From Burkholderiales bacterium (GTDB taxonomy: Bacteria; Pseudomonadota; Gammaproteobacteria; Burkholderiales; Burkholderiaceae_C), in contig JAEKKH010000150.1 of NCBI GenBank assembly GCA_019510465.1, positions 1 through 44,209 of the forward strand: a DNA stretch of 44,209 nucleotides. The letters run 5' to 3'. The position numbers and the translations under genes are program-made. Below the pieces are notes generated by a model. That model was not told the DNA's origin. It made no database searches and saw only the letters and a program-made list of their open reading frames with translations. How positions within the stretch are numbered: position 1 is the first letter of the stretch; each line of letters opens with the position of its first letter. Below, one piece after another: positions 32,635 to 41,557 of the stretch.

Positions 32635-33282
32635 TTACGAATTTTCGAGGATGATGCCCTCGACGATGTTGGACACGTCCTCGCAGCGGTCGGAGATCGT
32701 CTCCAGGTGCTCGTAGATCGCCTTGAGCTTGATCAGCTCGCGGGTGTCGATCTCGTCGCGGAACAGGCGCGACATCGCCGCGCGCATCACGCGATCTGCG
32801 TCGGACTCGAGGTGGCCGATCTCCACGCAGGTCTTGAGCGCCGCCTCGGCGACCTCGGCCTCGCGCAGGCGGGCCAGCAGGCTCACGACGTGCTGGACGC
32901 GGTCGCAGCAGCGCACCGAGATCTCGCACAGGCGCAGCACGTCCTCGCTGACGCGCGTCACGTTGTACAGCGACAGCACCTCGCTGGTGTCCTGCAACAG
33001 GTCGGCGATGTCGTCCATCGAGTTGATCAGGCTTCGGATCTGCTCGCCATCGATCGGCGTGATGAACGTGCGATGCAGCAGGCGGTGCACTTCGGCCGTC
33101 ACCTTGTCGGCTGCGCGCTCGGCCACGTCCACTTCCGACGCGTACTTCTCGCGCAGGGCCAAGTCGTTGTAGTTCTGGATCATCGCCATGAAGGCGCGCG
33201 CGCCTTCGGTCGTGTGCGCCGCGTGCTGGTCGAACAGCTCGAAAAAGTTGCCGTCGCGCGGCAGCAGCTTGCTGAACCACAT
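32635..33282 (-). CDS. DUF47/PhoU-like phosphate transport regulator
   Basis: The 215-residue all-helical protein has the DUF47 (TIGR00153) pattern: LLPRDGNFFELFDQHAAHT, MIQNYNDLALREKYASEVDV, HRTFITPIDGEQIRSLINSM and ETISDRCEDVSNIVEGI. Proteins of this family are PhoU-like and adjust Pit transport. I use ATG 33282, preceded by AGAGGA; the 16 residues before it in the track are encoded by a REP-like relic. The pit gene follows at 16 bases. The leader and a Pho-box-like site are upstream. Confidence 0.92.
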   Translation of the reverse strand: MWFSKLLPRDGNFFELFDQHAAHTTEGARAFMAMIQNYNDLALREKYASEVDVAERAADKVTAEVHRLLHRTFITPIDGEQIRSLINSMDDIADLLQDTSEVLSLYNVTRVSEDVLRLCEISVRCCDRVQHVVSLLARLREAEVAEAALKTCVEIGHLESDADRVMRAAMSRLFRDEIDTRELIKLKAIYEHLETISDRCEDVSNIVEGIILENS

Positions 33283-33316
33283 GGTCTGGAATCCTCTTGG
33301 GTGCGTGACGGGGCCC

Positions 33317-33335
33317 GGGGTCAGGCCCACTTTTC
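33317..33335. repeat. REP-core relic in the DUF47 leader
   Basis: GGGGTCAGGCCCACTTTTC shares the GGGGTCAGG core with the 31463-31580 element but diverges afterwards. It is 35 bases before the DUF47 start codon. Confidence 0.45.
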
Positions 33336-33422
33336 AGGAGTCGGGGAGAACGTCGACCCGGTGCCCACCGCTCAGGCGGCGGCGTGCGGACGCCGGCAGG
33401 GTCGAAAACGTCGGTGCGGCGC

Positions 33423-33454
33423 ATTGTACGAGGACGCCGTCACATTTCTGACAC
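33423..33454 (-). promoter_or_regulatory. Promoter of DUF47-pit with a Pho-box-like sequence
   Basis: On the minus strand GTGTCAGAAATGTGACG (33454 to about 33438) matches the first Pho-box half-site well and the second weakly. TACAAT (33428 to 33423) follows after nine bases, the spacing expected of a PhoB-activated promoter. Confidence 0.4.
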
Positions 33455-33546
33455 ATGGCGGCGCCGCGGACGCACTGAAAACCCGCGGGACGCGGCATCC
33501 TGCCGGTGCCGCCCGGCCGCGGCACCGCGGCCGCAACCGACGACCG

Positions 33547-34086
33547 TCAGGGCGCCAGGACCTCGACACGCTGCGACGGATCGCCCGACGCCGCCGCCAG
33601 CAGCCCGTCCACGCGCCCGGCCCCGGGAATCATGCCGCGCGGCCAGAGTTCGGCCAGCGGCGCCAGCACGAAGGCGCGCTGCGCGGCGCGCGGATGCGGC
33701 AGCACCAGCCGGTCGTCGGCCAGCACGAGGCCACCGTCGTCGCCGCGCACGCCGTACAGCAGCACGTCGAGATCGAGCGTGCGCGGCGCGTTGCGGTACG
33801 GGCGCTCGCGGCCGAAGCGCTGCTCGATGGCCTGCAGCGCCTCCAGCAGCGCATGCGGCGCGAGCGTGGTGCGCAGGCGCGCGACGGCGTTGACGTAGTC
33901 GGGGCCGTGCGAATCGATCGGCGCGCTGCGCCACATCGACGAGGCGGCGAAGCCGTCCGGCAGCGACAGCGCGCGCAGCGCGTCCAGCGCCCCGCGCAAG
34001 GCGGCGCGCGCGTCGCCGAGGTTGGCGCCGAGGCCGACGAAGGCCGTGGCGCCGGACGGCTCACTCGGCGGCGTCGCCGTCGTCAT
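33547..34086 (-). CDS. folK: 2-amino-4-hydroxy-6-hydroxymethyldihydropteridine pyrophosphokinase
   Basis: The protein has 179 residues from ATG 34086. FolK transfers pyrophosphate from ATP to the pterin in folate synthesis. Seen are FVGLGANLGDARAALRGALD (about 17-36), RSAPIDSHGPDYVNAVA, IEQRFGRERPYRNAPRTLDL and DVLLYG, then LPHPRAAQRAFVLAPLAEL. It overlaps the end of pcnB by 26 bases, the last gene of the hda-HAD-pcnB-folK group. No terminator was seen after it. Confidence 0.94.
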   Translation of the reverse strand: MTTATPPSEPSGATAFVGLGANLGDARAALRGALDALRALSLPDGFAASSMWRSAPIDSHGPDYVNAVARLRTTLAPHALLEALQAIEQRFGRERPYRNAPRTLDLDVLLYGVRGDDGGLVLADDRLVLPHPRAAQRAFVLAPLAELWPRGMIPGAGRVDGLLAAASGDPSQRVEVLAP

Positions 34087-35950
34087 CCTCGTCGTCCTGG
34101 AACGCGGGGCCGACGGCCTTCTTGCGGCCACTGCGCCGGCGGCGCACGACGTTGGCCTTCTTCTCGACCTTGTCCATCAGCACGCGCGCCGAGGCCACGT
34201 CCGATTCGGTGGCGTCGTCCGCGATGGCCACGAGCAACTGGTCGGCGAAGTCGCGCAGGAGCTGCTGGGTGGCGGTCAGGGGCGGCGCGTCGGGACCCAC
34301 GGTGCCGAATGGCATCTCGGCGTTGTCCAGCAGGCTGCGTAGCGCGGCGCGATCGGTCTCGGCGGCGCCGTCGGACAGCGCGGCGCGCGCGGCTGCCACG
34401 AGCTTGTGCATCTGCTGCTTGGCCACGCTCACGCGCGGCGCGGGCGTGGGGGCGCGCTCCCCGTCAGGCGCGGGTGCGCCGGCGGCGTCGCTCGCGCTCG
34501 CGGGCGCGGTGGCCTTGAGCGGACGCGGGTCGCGCGGCGCCGCCCTGGGTTCGCGCGGCCTGGACTGCTGCTGCTTGCGCGCGGCCTCGACCAGCTCGCG
34601 GCGCTGCGGGTCGTCGCCCGACGAGTAGTCCTCCCACCATTGCGCCAGGGCTTCGTCCACCTCGCCGGCCTCGGCGCGCAGGCGCATGAAGTCGAACGCG
34701 GCGCGAAAGCGCGGCTGCGCCAGCATCGCGGCGGGCGACGTGCCGGTGCGCTTGTCGAAGCGCGGCTGCATCAGCCAGATCTCGCGCATGTCGGCGGCGA
34801 GCTTGCCGCGGCCGGAGATGTCGCCGATGCGCGCGTCGAACGTCGCGTCGACGGCCTGCTGCAGCGCCGGCATCAGCGCCTCGCCCTGCCCGCGCAGGGC
34901 CTGCCAGCGCTGCGCCACCTCGTGCCAGAAGATGCACGCCATCAGGAAGCTGGGCGCCACCGGCTTGCCTTCGTTGACGCGGCGGTCGGTGTCGGCCAGC
35001 GCGCGGTTGACGAAGGCCTCGCGGCCGGGATCGCTCGCGATGCCCAGGAAGTGCGCGTCGAGGATGGGGAAGGTGTCGCGGTCGAGCCCGTACTTCTTCA
35101 GCACCTCGAGACTGGCCAGCGAGTGGCCCGTCTGCAGCAGCTTGATCATCTCGTCGAACAGCCGCGAGGCCGGCACGTTGGCCAGCAGCGCCTTCATCTT
35201 GCGGATCGGCGCTTCGGTCTTCGCCTCGATCTTGTAGCCCATCTTCGCGGCGAAACGCAGCACGCGGATGATGCGCACCGGGTCCTCGCGGTAGCGGGTC
35301 TCGGGGTCGCCGATCATGCGCAGCAGCCTGGCCTTGGAATCGGCGATGCCGCCGTGGTAATCGACCACCGTCTGGGTCGACGGGTCGTAGTACATCGCGT
35401 TGACGGTGAAGTCGCGCCGCGCGGCGTCCTCGATCTGCGGGCCCCAGACGTTGTCGCGCAGCACGCGGCCGCTGGCGTCCACGGCGTGGCTCTTGCCATC
35501 GAGCTCGTTGCGCGAGGTCTTCTCGTTGCCCTGGACGGCCGCGGAGTCGACTGCGTTGTCGAGGTAGGCGCGGAAGGTGGAGACCTCGATCTGCTCGTGC
35601 TCGCGGCCGCGGCCGTAGATCACGTGCACCAGGCGGAAGCGCCGGCCGACGATGAAGGCGCGGCGGAACAGGCCCTTGACCTGCTCGGGCGTCGCGTTGG
35701 TGGCGACGTCGAAGTCCTTCGGGCGCAGGCCCACCAGCAGGTCGCGCACCGCGCCGCCGACGATGTAGGCCTCGTAGCCCGCGTCCTGCAGCGTCTTGAC
35801 GACGCGCACGGCCGGATCGGCGACGAGCTTGGGATCGATCTTGTGCTGGTCGACGCCGTATTCGGCGCGCTCGCCGAGTGCGACACCGGCGGGCAGGACA
35901 TCGGCGGCGGGCGTCTTGCCCAGCAGTCGGTCGATGAATTTGCGGATCAT
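34061..35950 (-). CDS. pcnB: Poly(A) polymerase I with C-terminal extension
   Basis: The 629-residue protein is far longer than E. coli PcnB (about 465). The nucleotidyltransferase head has IVGGAVRDLLVGLRPKDFDV (63-82, catalytic Asp79 and Asp81) and DAARRDFTVNAMYYDPSTQT; YREDPVRIIRVLRFAAKMGY follows. Residues 460-505 are a low-complexity Arg/Pro/Ala linker and 507-600 an extra helical domain (QQMHKLVAAARAALSD, LLRDFADQLLVAIADD), ending in a basic and then acidic tail. PcnB adds poly(A) to RNA 3' ends, which promotes decay. The start overlaps the HAD gene stop (ATGA). Confidence 0.93.
   Translation of the reverse strand: MIRKFIDRLLGKTPAADVLPAGVALGERAEYGVDQHKIDPKLVADPAVRVVKTLQDAGYEAYIVGGAVRDLLVGLRPKDFDVATNATPEQVKGLFRRAFIVGRRFRLVHVIYGRGREHEQIEVSTFRAYLDNAVDSAAVQGNEKTSRNELDGKSHAVDASGRVLRDNVWGPQIEDAARRDFTVNAMYYDPSTQTVVDYHGGIADSKARLLRMIGDPETRYREDPVRIIRVLRFAAKMGYKIEAKTEAPIRKMKALLANVPASRLFDEMIKLLQTGHSLASLEVLKKYGLDRDTFPILDAHFLGIASDPGREAFVNRALADTDRRVNEGKPVAPSFLMACIFWHEVAQRWQALRGQGEALMPALQQAVDATFDARIGDISGRGKLAADMREIWLMQPRFDKRTGTSPAAMLAQPRFRAAFDFMRLRAEAGEVDEALAQWWEDYSSGDDPQRRELVEAARKQQQSRPREPRAAPRDPRPLKATAPASASDAAGAPAPDGERAPTPAPRVSVAKQQMHKLVAAARAALSDGAAETDRAALRSLLDNAEMPFGTVGPDAPPLTATQQLLRDFADQLLVAIADDATESDVASARVLMDKVEKKANVVRRRRSGRKKAVGPAFQDDEDDDGDAAE
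34515..34543 (+). repeat. 29-bp direct repeat, copy 2
   Basis: Identical over 29 bases to 22295-22323. It lies in the pcnB linker and, on the coding strand, encodes AAPRDPRPLK. Confidence 0.75.
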
Positions 35951-36624
35951 TCGAAAAGCCTCAGGAATCGCCAGCCGCGCTCCGCGGCCACGGCTTCCAG
36001 CGCGGCCGACGGATTGGTCGCGACGGGGTCGGTGGCCCGCTCCATGAGGGGCAGGTCGTTGATGGAATCACTGTAAACGGTGACGCGTTCGAAATCGCCC
36101 CAGGCGGCGCCCTGGCGCTCGAGCCACTGGCCCACGCGCGTGACCTTGCCGTGCTGGTACGTCGGCACGCCCCGGATGGCGCCCGTGACGGCACCCGCGG
36201 CGTCGCGCTCGAGCTCGATGGCCAGGAGATCGGCCACGCCGAACGCCTGCGCGATCGGGCGCGTGACGAACTCGTTGGTGGCCGTGACGATGGCCACCCG
36301 ATCGCCCGCGTCCTGGTGCTGCTTGACGAGCGCCAGCGCCTGCGGGTGGATCATCGGCTGGATGACCTCGCGCATGAAGCGGGCGTGGATGTCGGCCTGC
36401 TCCTGCGCGCTGCGCTCGCGCCAGACGGAGGTGGCGAAGTCCACGTAGGCATGCACGTCGAGCGCGCCGGCCACGTAGGTCGCGTAGAACGCGTCGTTGC
36501 GGCGCCGCCAGGTGTCGCCGTCGGCCCAGCCGACCGCGACCATGAACTCGCCGAACGAGTGGTCGGAGTCGCCGGGGATGAGCGTGCCGTCGAGGTCGAA
36601 CAGCGTGAGCTTGCGATCGGTCAT
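35947..36624 (-). CDS. HAD superfamily phosphatase, SerB-like (HAD-IB)
   Basis: The 225-residue protein begins MTDRKLTLFDLDGTLIPGDS with the HAD motif I (Asp10, Asp12). Motif II is VTATNEFVTRP, and motifs III and IV are GKVTRVGQW and YSDSINDLPLM. An inserted helical cap lies between motifs I and II, as in phosphoserine phosphatase-like class IB enzymes. The substrate is unknown. The gene overlaps hda upstream and pcnB downstream by four bases each, so the group is one translationally coupled operon. Homologues occupy the same place in many Burkholderiales. Confidence 0.9.
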   Translation of the reverse strand: MTDRKLTLFDLDGTLIPGDSDHSFGEFMVAVGWADGDTWRRRNDAFYATYVAGALDVHAYVDFATSVWRERSAQEQADIHARFMREVIQPMIHPQALALVKQHQDAGDRVAIVTATNEFVTRPIAQAFGVADLLAIELERDAAGAVTGAIRGVPTYQHGKVTRVGQWLERQGAAWGDFERVTVYSDSINDLPLMERATDPVATNPSAALEAVAAERGWRFLRLFE

Positions 36625-37394
36625 TCGGGAGACGGTGGTTCGGCCTGCTCTTCGTCGAGCATGCGCTTGAGCAGCGGCACGGTGACGGCGCGCTTCTCGG
36701 CCAGCGCGAAGCTGTCGAGGCGGTGCAGCAGCTGCATCAGGCTCTTCAGGTCGCGCGAGAAGCGGGCCAGGATGTAGTCCAGCACCTCGTCGCCCAGCAC
36801 GAGGCCGCGGCGGCGCGCCTCCTGGTGCAGCGCGTCGCGCGTGCCGGCCTCGGCCAGCGGGTGGATCTGGTGCACGGGCCCCCAGCCGAGCCGCGTGCGC
36901 AGGTCCTCGCGCACCAGCAGGTCGACGGGCGGGAAGCGGCCGGCCGAGACGAACTGCACGCCCAGGCGCGCCCCGGCGGCGGACGACTCGGCCAGCGCGA
37001 GCGCCGCGCCGGCGACCCCTTCGGCGAGCGCGTCCAGCACGCCCCCCATGCGGCTCGCGGCCTCGACGAACAGCAGGAAGGCCGCGTGCTGCTGCTCGGC
37101 CGTCCACTGGTCGACGCCATCGAGCAGCACCAGCGCGGCGTCCTCGGCCAGGGTCCATGGCGTCGACGACGCGGCGTCGAACCACTGCGCCACCTGGCCG
37201 GCCTCGATCGCGCGCGCCTGCAGCTCGCGCAGCAACTGCGTCTTGCCGGCGCCGGCCGGGCCCCAGAGGTAGACCGGCGCGCCGGGCCAGGACTGCTCGC
37301 GCAGCTCGGCGACCACCGCGGCGTTGTCGCCCGGCAGGAAGCCGGCGAACGCGGGCACCGGGTCCCACGCGAGGTCGAGGATCAGCTGACGCAT
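36621..37394 (-). CDS. hda: DnaA regulatory inactivator Hda
   Basis: The 257-residue AAA+ protein starts MRQLILDLAWD, which contains the beta-clamp binding motif (QLILDL). Walker A is GPAGAGKT (45-52), Walker B is LVLLDGVDQW, and the C-terminal lid includes ARFSRDLKSLMQLLHRLDSF. Hda bound to the sliding clamp stimulates ATP hydrolysis by DnaA and prevents re-initiation. The length and C-terminal domain are those of Hda, not of full DnaA. It starts 58 bases after perM stops and overlaps the HAD gene by ATGA. Confidence 0.92.
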   Translation of the reverse strand: MRQLILDLAWDPVPAFAGFLPGDNAAVVAELREQSWPGAPVYLWGPAGAGKTQLLRELQARAIEAGQVAQWFDAASSTPWTLAEDAALVLLDGVDQWTAEQQHAAFLLFVEAASRMGGVLDALAEGVAGAALALAESSAAGARLGVQFVSAGRFPPVDLLVREDLRTRLGWGPVHQIHPLAEAGTRDALHQEARRRGLVLGDEVLDYILARFSRDLKSLMQLLHRLDSFALAEKRAVTVPLLKRMLDEEQAEPPSPE

Positions 37395-37452
37395 GCGATC
37401 CCCCTGGATGCAGCGCGCCGCGGCATTCGCGCTTCGGAGCGGCCGTGCGCGC

Positions 37453-38511
37453 TCATGTGCGGTAGAACCAGCTGGCGCGGTACGCGACCATCGCGTGGCG
37501 CAGCGCCACCACCATCAGCGCCGTCACCGGCAGGCACACCAGCACGCCGACGAAGCCGAACACCTCGCCGAACACCAGGAGCGCCAGGATGACGGCCAAC
37601 GGGCTCAGGCCGATGCGCTCGCCCACCAGGCGCGGCGTGAGCACGAAGCTCTCCAGCACCTGGCCGATGGCATAGACCGCGGCGACCGCGGCCACGCCGT
37701 GCCACCCGGTGAACTGGATCGCGGCCGACATCAGCGCCAGCACCAGCCCGGTGGTGTAGCCCAGGTAGGGGATGAACACGGCCAGCCCGGTGAAGACGCC
37801 GATCGGCCACGCCAGGTTCAGGCCCGTCAGCATCAGGCCGAGGGGGTAGATCAGCGCCATCGCGACCATCACGGCCAGCTGGCCCTTCAGGTACTGGCGC
37901 AGCATCGTGTCGCACTCGCCCAGGAAGGCGGCCAGGCGCTCACGCGAATGCAGCGGCACCAGGTTCCAGGCGCCCGTCGTCACCGACTCGGCGTCGACCA
38001 GCAGGTAGAACACCAGCACCGGCACCAGCACCAGGAAGCCCACGACGGTGGCCAGCCAGCTGCCGCCGATGCGCGCCGACGACAGCAGCTTCTGGCCCCA
38101 CTCCTCCATGTTGCCGTCGAAGGACTTCAGGATCGAGGCCTTGACCGTCTCGGTGTCCACCGCGATGCCCAGCTCCTGCAGGCGCGGCGCGACGACGTGG
38201 TTGAACTTGTCCAGCAGCTGCGGCCACTGGGTGCGCAGCTGCGGCAGCGCCGTCGTGACGATGGGCACCAGCAGCAGCGCCAGCGCCGTGACGGCGGCCA
38301 TCGCGAACAGCACGGTGAGCGTGGTCGCGATCGCGCGCGGGAGCCGGGCGCGGCGCTCGAGCATGCGCACCATCGGCCACAGCAGGTAGGCGAACACCAG
38401 CGCCAGGATCAGCGGGCTCAGCGCCGGGCCCATCACCCACAGCAGCAGGAACGCCGCGGAGGCCAGGGCGAGCCAGGTCAGAGCGCGTTGCTGGACGGGG
38501 GACAGGGTCAT
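37453..38511 (-). CDS. AI-2E family transporter (PerM-like)
   Basis: The 352-residue protein has about eight membrane helices in the AI-2E/PerM pattern: VMGPALSPLILALVFAYLLW near the start, ILKSFDGNMEEWGQKLLSSA, FLVLVPVLVFYLLVDAE, PYLGYTTGLVLALM and QVLESFVLTPRLVGERIGL. The family was named for autoinducer-2 export, but most members have other or unknown roles, including Na+/H+ antiport. The gene is upstream of hda, as in other Burkholderiales. A TACAAT lies 110 bases before the ATG. Confidence 0.88.
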   Translation of the reverse strand: MTLSPVQQRALTWLALASAAFLLLWVMGPALSPLILALVFAYLLWPMVRMLERRARLPRAIATTLTVLFAMAAVTALALLLVPIVTTALPQLRTQWPQLLDKFNHVVAPRLQELGIAVDTETVKASILKSFDGNMEEWGQKLLSSARIGGSWLATVVGFLVLVPVLVFYLLVDAESVTTGAWNLVPLHSRERLAAFLGECDTMLRQYLKGQLAVMVAMALIYPLGLMLTGLNLAWPIGVFTGLAVFIPYLGYTTGLVLALMSAAIQFTGWHGVAAVAAVYAIGQVLESFVLTPRLVGERIGLSPLAVILALLVFGEVFGFVGVLVCLPVTALMVVALRHAMVAYRASWFYRT

Positions 38512-38621
38512 GTGGGATCAGGGGCGGCGTGGAATCCGGGCCGCCCCGGGATGGGCGCCGGTCGCGGCCCGGAAAAGGCCGCTGCGGGAGGCGCACGGCC
38601 TCGAGCGGACTGCAACCGCGC

Positions 38622-38627
38622 ATTGTA
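38622..38627 (-). promoter_or_regulatory. Candidate -10 of the perM-hda operon
   Basis: CATACAATGCG on the minus strand gives TACAAT. A start near 38615 would give a leader of about 104 bases. The -35 region (GCGCCC) is poor. Confidence 0.4.
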
Positions 38628-38658
38628 TGGCGCCCGGGCGCCCTGCCCCGCGCCGCCG

Positions 38659-39528
38659 TCAGTGACGTTGCGAGCGCGCGGCCAGGATGCGGCGCTGCAG
38701 CATGTCCGCGTCGGCGGCGTCGGGGGTGTGCTGCAGGTACAGGCCCCAGTCGACCGCGGCCTCCTCGGTCCGGCCCAGGCCGTCCAGCAGGTCGCCGCGC
38801 AGGCGGTAGGTGTCCCAGTCCTGCGGCTCGAGCACGACCTGGCGGTCGAGCACGGCCAGCAGCCGCGGGACATCGCCGCGGCTCTGGTGGATCTGGCGCA
38901 GGTTGCGCAGCATGCGTCCGATGATGTCGCGCGGGCCGGCCGCCTGCAGGAACAGGCCCAGCGGCACGTCGAAGGCGTCGCGCATGGCGCTCGCCTGGCG
39001 CACGAGGTCGAGGCGTTCCTCGAGGTCGCTGCGCGAGAGCGACTGCCCGGTGAACGGGTCGATCACCACCTCGCCCTGGGGCAGCCGCAGCTTCACCAGG
39101 AAGTGGCCAGGAAAAGACACCCCTTCCGCGCGCAGCCCGATGTGGCCGGCGATCTCCATGTACAGCAGCGCGAGCGTGATCGGGATGCCGCGCCGGCGCG
39201 CCAGCACGTCGGGCACGTAGCTGTTGGCCGGGTCGTGGTAGTCGTTGACGTTGCCGGCGAAGCCCAGCTCCTCGAAGAAGTAGCGGTTGAGCGTGCGCAG
39301 CTTGTGCGCGACGGGTGCATCGGCCGCCAGCCGGTTCTTCAGGCGCAGCGCCAGCGCGTCGACGTCGGCGAGCACGGATTCGACGTCCAGCCCGGGACGC
39401 TCGTCCTGGGCGATGGCGATCGCCGCCTCCAGCAGCGGGAACTGCTCGTCGTCGGCGACCAGCGCGTCGAAATACTCCAGCGCGCTCGGCGCGTTGAAGG
39501 TCGGCGTGGGACGCGGAACCGAGGCCAT
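38659..39528 (-). CDS. SirB1-like transglutaminase-fold protein with TPR-like C-terminus
   Basis: The protein has 289 residues from ATG 39528. The N-terminal two-thirds match the SirB1 family (ALRLKNRLAADAPVAHKLRT, LNRYFFEELGFAGNVNDYHD, LARRRGIPITLALLYMEIAG, GVSFPGHFLVKL). The C-terminal part (ILEPQDWDTYRLRGDLLDGL-type helices) looks like tetratricopeptide repeats. The fold is related to transglutaminases; the Cys position of the classical triad is not evident (SYVPDVLARRRG), so enzymatic activity is doubtful. It lies between murJ and perM on the same strand. A TACACT is six bases before the ATG. Confidence 0.83.
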   Translation of the reverse strand: MASVPRPTPTFNAPSALEYFDALVADDEQFPLLEAAIAIAQDERPGLDVESVLADVDALALRLKNRLAADAPVAHKLRTLNRYFFEELGFAGNVNDYHDPANSYVPDVLARRRGIPITLALLYMEIAGHIGLRAEGVSFPGHFLVKLRLPQGEVVIDPFTGQSLSRSDLEERLDLVRQASAMRDAFDVPLGLFLQAAGPRDIIGRMLRNLRQIHQSRGDVPRLLAVLDRQVVLEPQDWDTYRLRGDLLDGLGRTEEAAVDWGLYLQHTPDAADADMLQRRILAARSQRH

Positions 39529-39534
39529 GGGGCG

Positions 39535-39540
39535 AGTGTA
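39535..39540 (-). promoter_or_regulatory. Candidate -10 of a leaderless SirB1-family transcript
   Basis: TACACT on the minus strand is followed by six bases and the ATG, the same geometry as at dnaE. Confidence 0.4.
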
Positions 39541-39683
39541 GACCTGGGCGCTTGCCGGTCCGTTGCCCAAAACCCGAAGGCCGGCCCGGACCAGCCGGGC
39601 GCGCGGATCGTTCGACCGCGCGCCGCGATGAGGGCGCCAGGGCCCGGCTTCCGGTGCCGTCCAGGCCGGCCAGTGCCATCAGG

Positions 39684-39704
39684 CGCCCTTCCGGGGGCGC
39701 CCGG
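39684..39704 (-). terminator. Weak hairpin after murJ
   Basis: GGGCGCC and GGCGCCC-type arms (GGCGCCCTTCCGGGGGCGCC) form a stem three bases after the murJ stop. There is no U-run, so termination is uncertain. Confidence 0.35.
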
Positions 39705-39706
39705 GC

Positions 39707-41266
<1,560 letters not shown>

Positions 41267-41316
41267 CGGGGGCCGCGGACGCGTTGGCGCAGGCGGTTGA
41301 GCAGGTCAGGCCGGCG

Positions 41317-41322
41317 ATTATA
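41317..41322 (-). promoter_or_regulatory. -10 (TATAAT) of murJ
   Basis: CCTATAATCGCC on the minus strand contains TATAAT. TTGTCT is 15 bases upstream, a short spacer. The transcript would have a leader of about 43 bases. Confidence 0.55.
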
Positions 41323-41398
41323 GGAAGCCCCCTCTCCAGACAAACGTGGAATCCGCGGGTTATCCCCCTTTTCGCCCGACCACCCTGGTGCATACCGA

Positions 41399-41404
41399 TA
41401 CAAT
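41399..41404 (+). promoter_or_regulatory. Candidate -10 of the rhlE-type helicase gene
   Basis: GATACAATGG gives TACAAT on the plus strand. A start near 41411 would give a leader of about 147 bases before ATG 41558. No clear -35. Confidence 0.45.
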
Positions 41405-41557
41405 GGGGCATCCGCTCCCTGATCCAGTCCCGAGAGCGGCCGTCGATCCTCGACGTCTCCTCCAGCAGTCGGCCTTCACGACTGGTGCCCGCTGAAACTG
41501 CGCGGCGCAGCAGGCCGACCCGCGATGCCCGGCACGGACCGGGCCCAAAACGACTCC

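Noticed and set aside
31509-32654. 381-residue plus-strand ORF opposite pit
   Set aside because: Shadow of pit; composition is rich in His, Asp, Arg and Ala with no recognisable family.
9746-39620. Shared 12-mer GATCGTTCGACC near 9746 and 39608
   Set aside because: It is short and contains a partial palindrome; such a match can arise by chance in 44 kb of GC-rich DNA.
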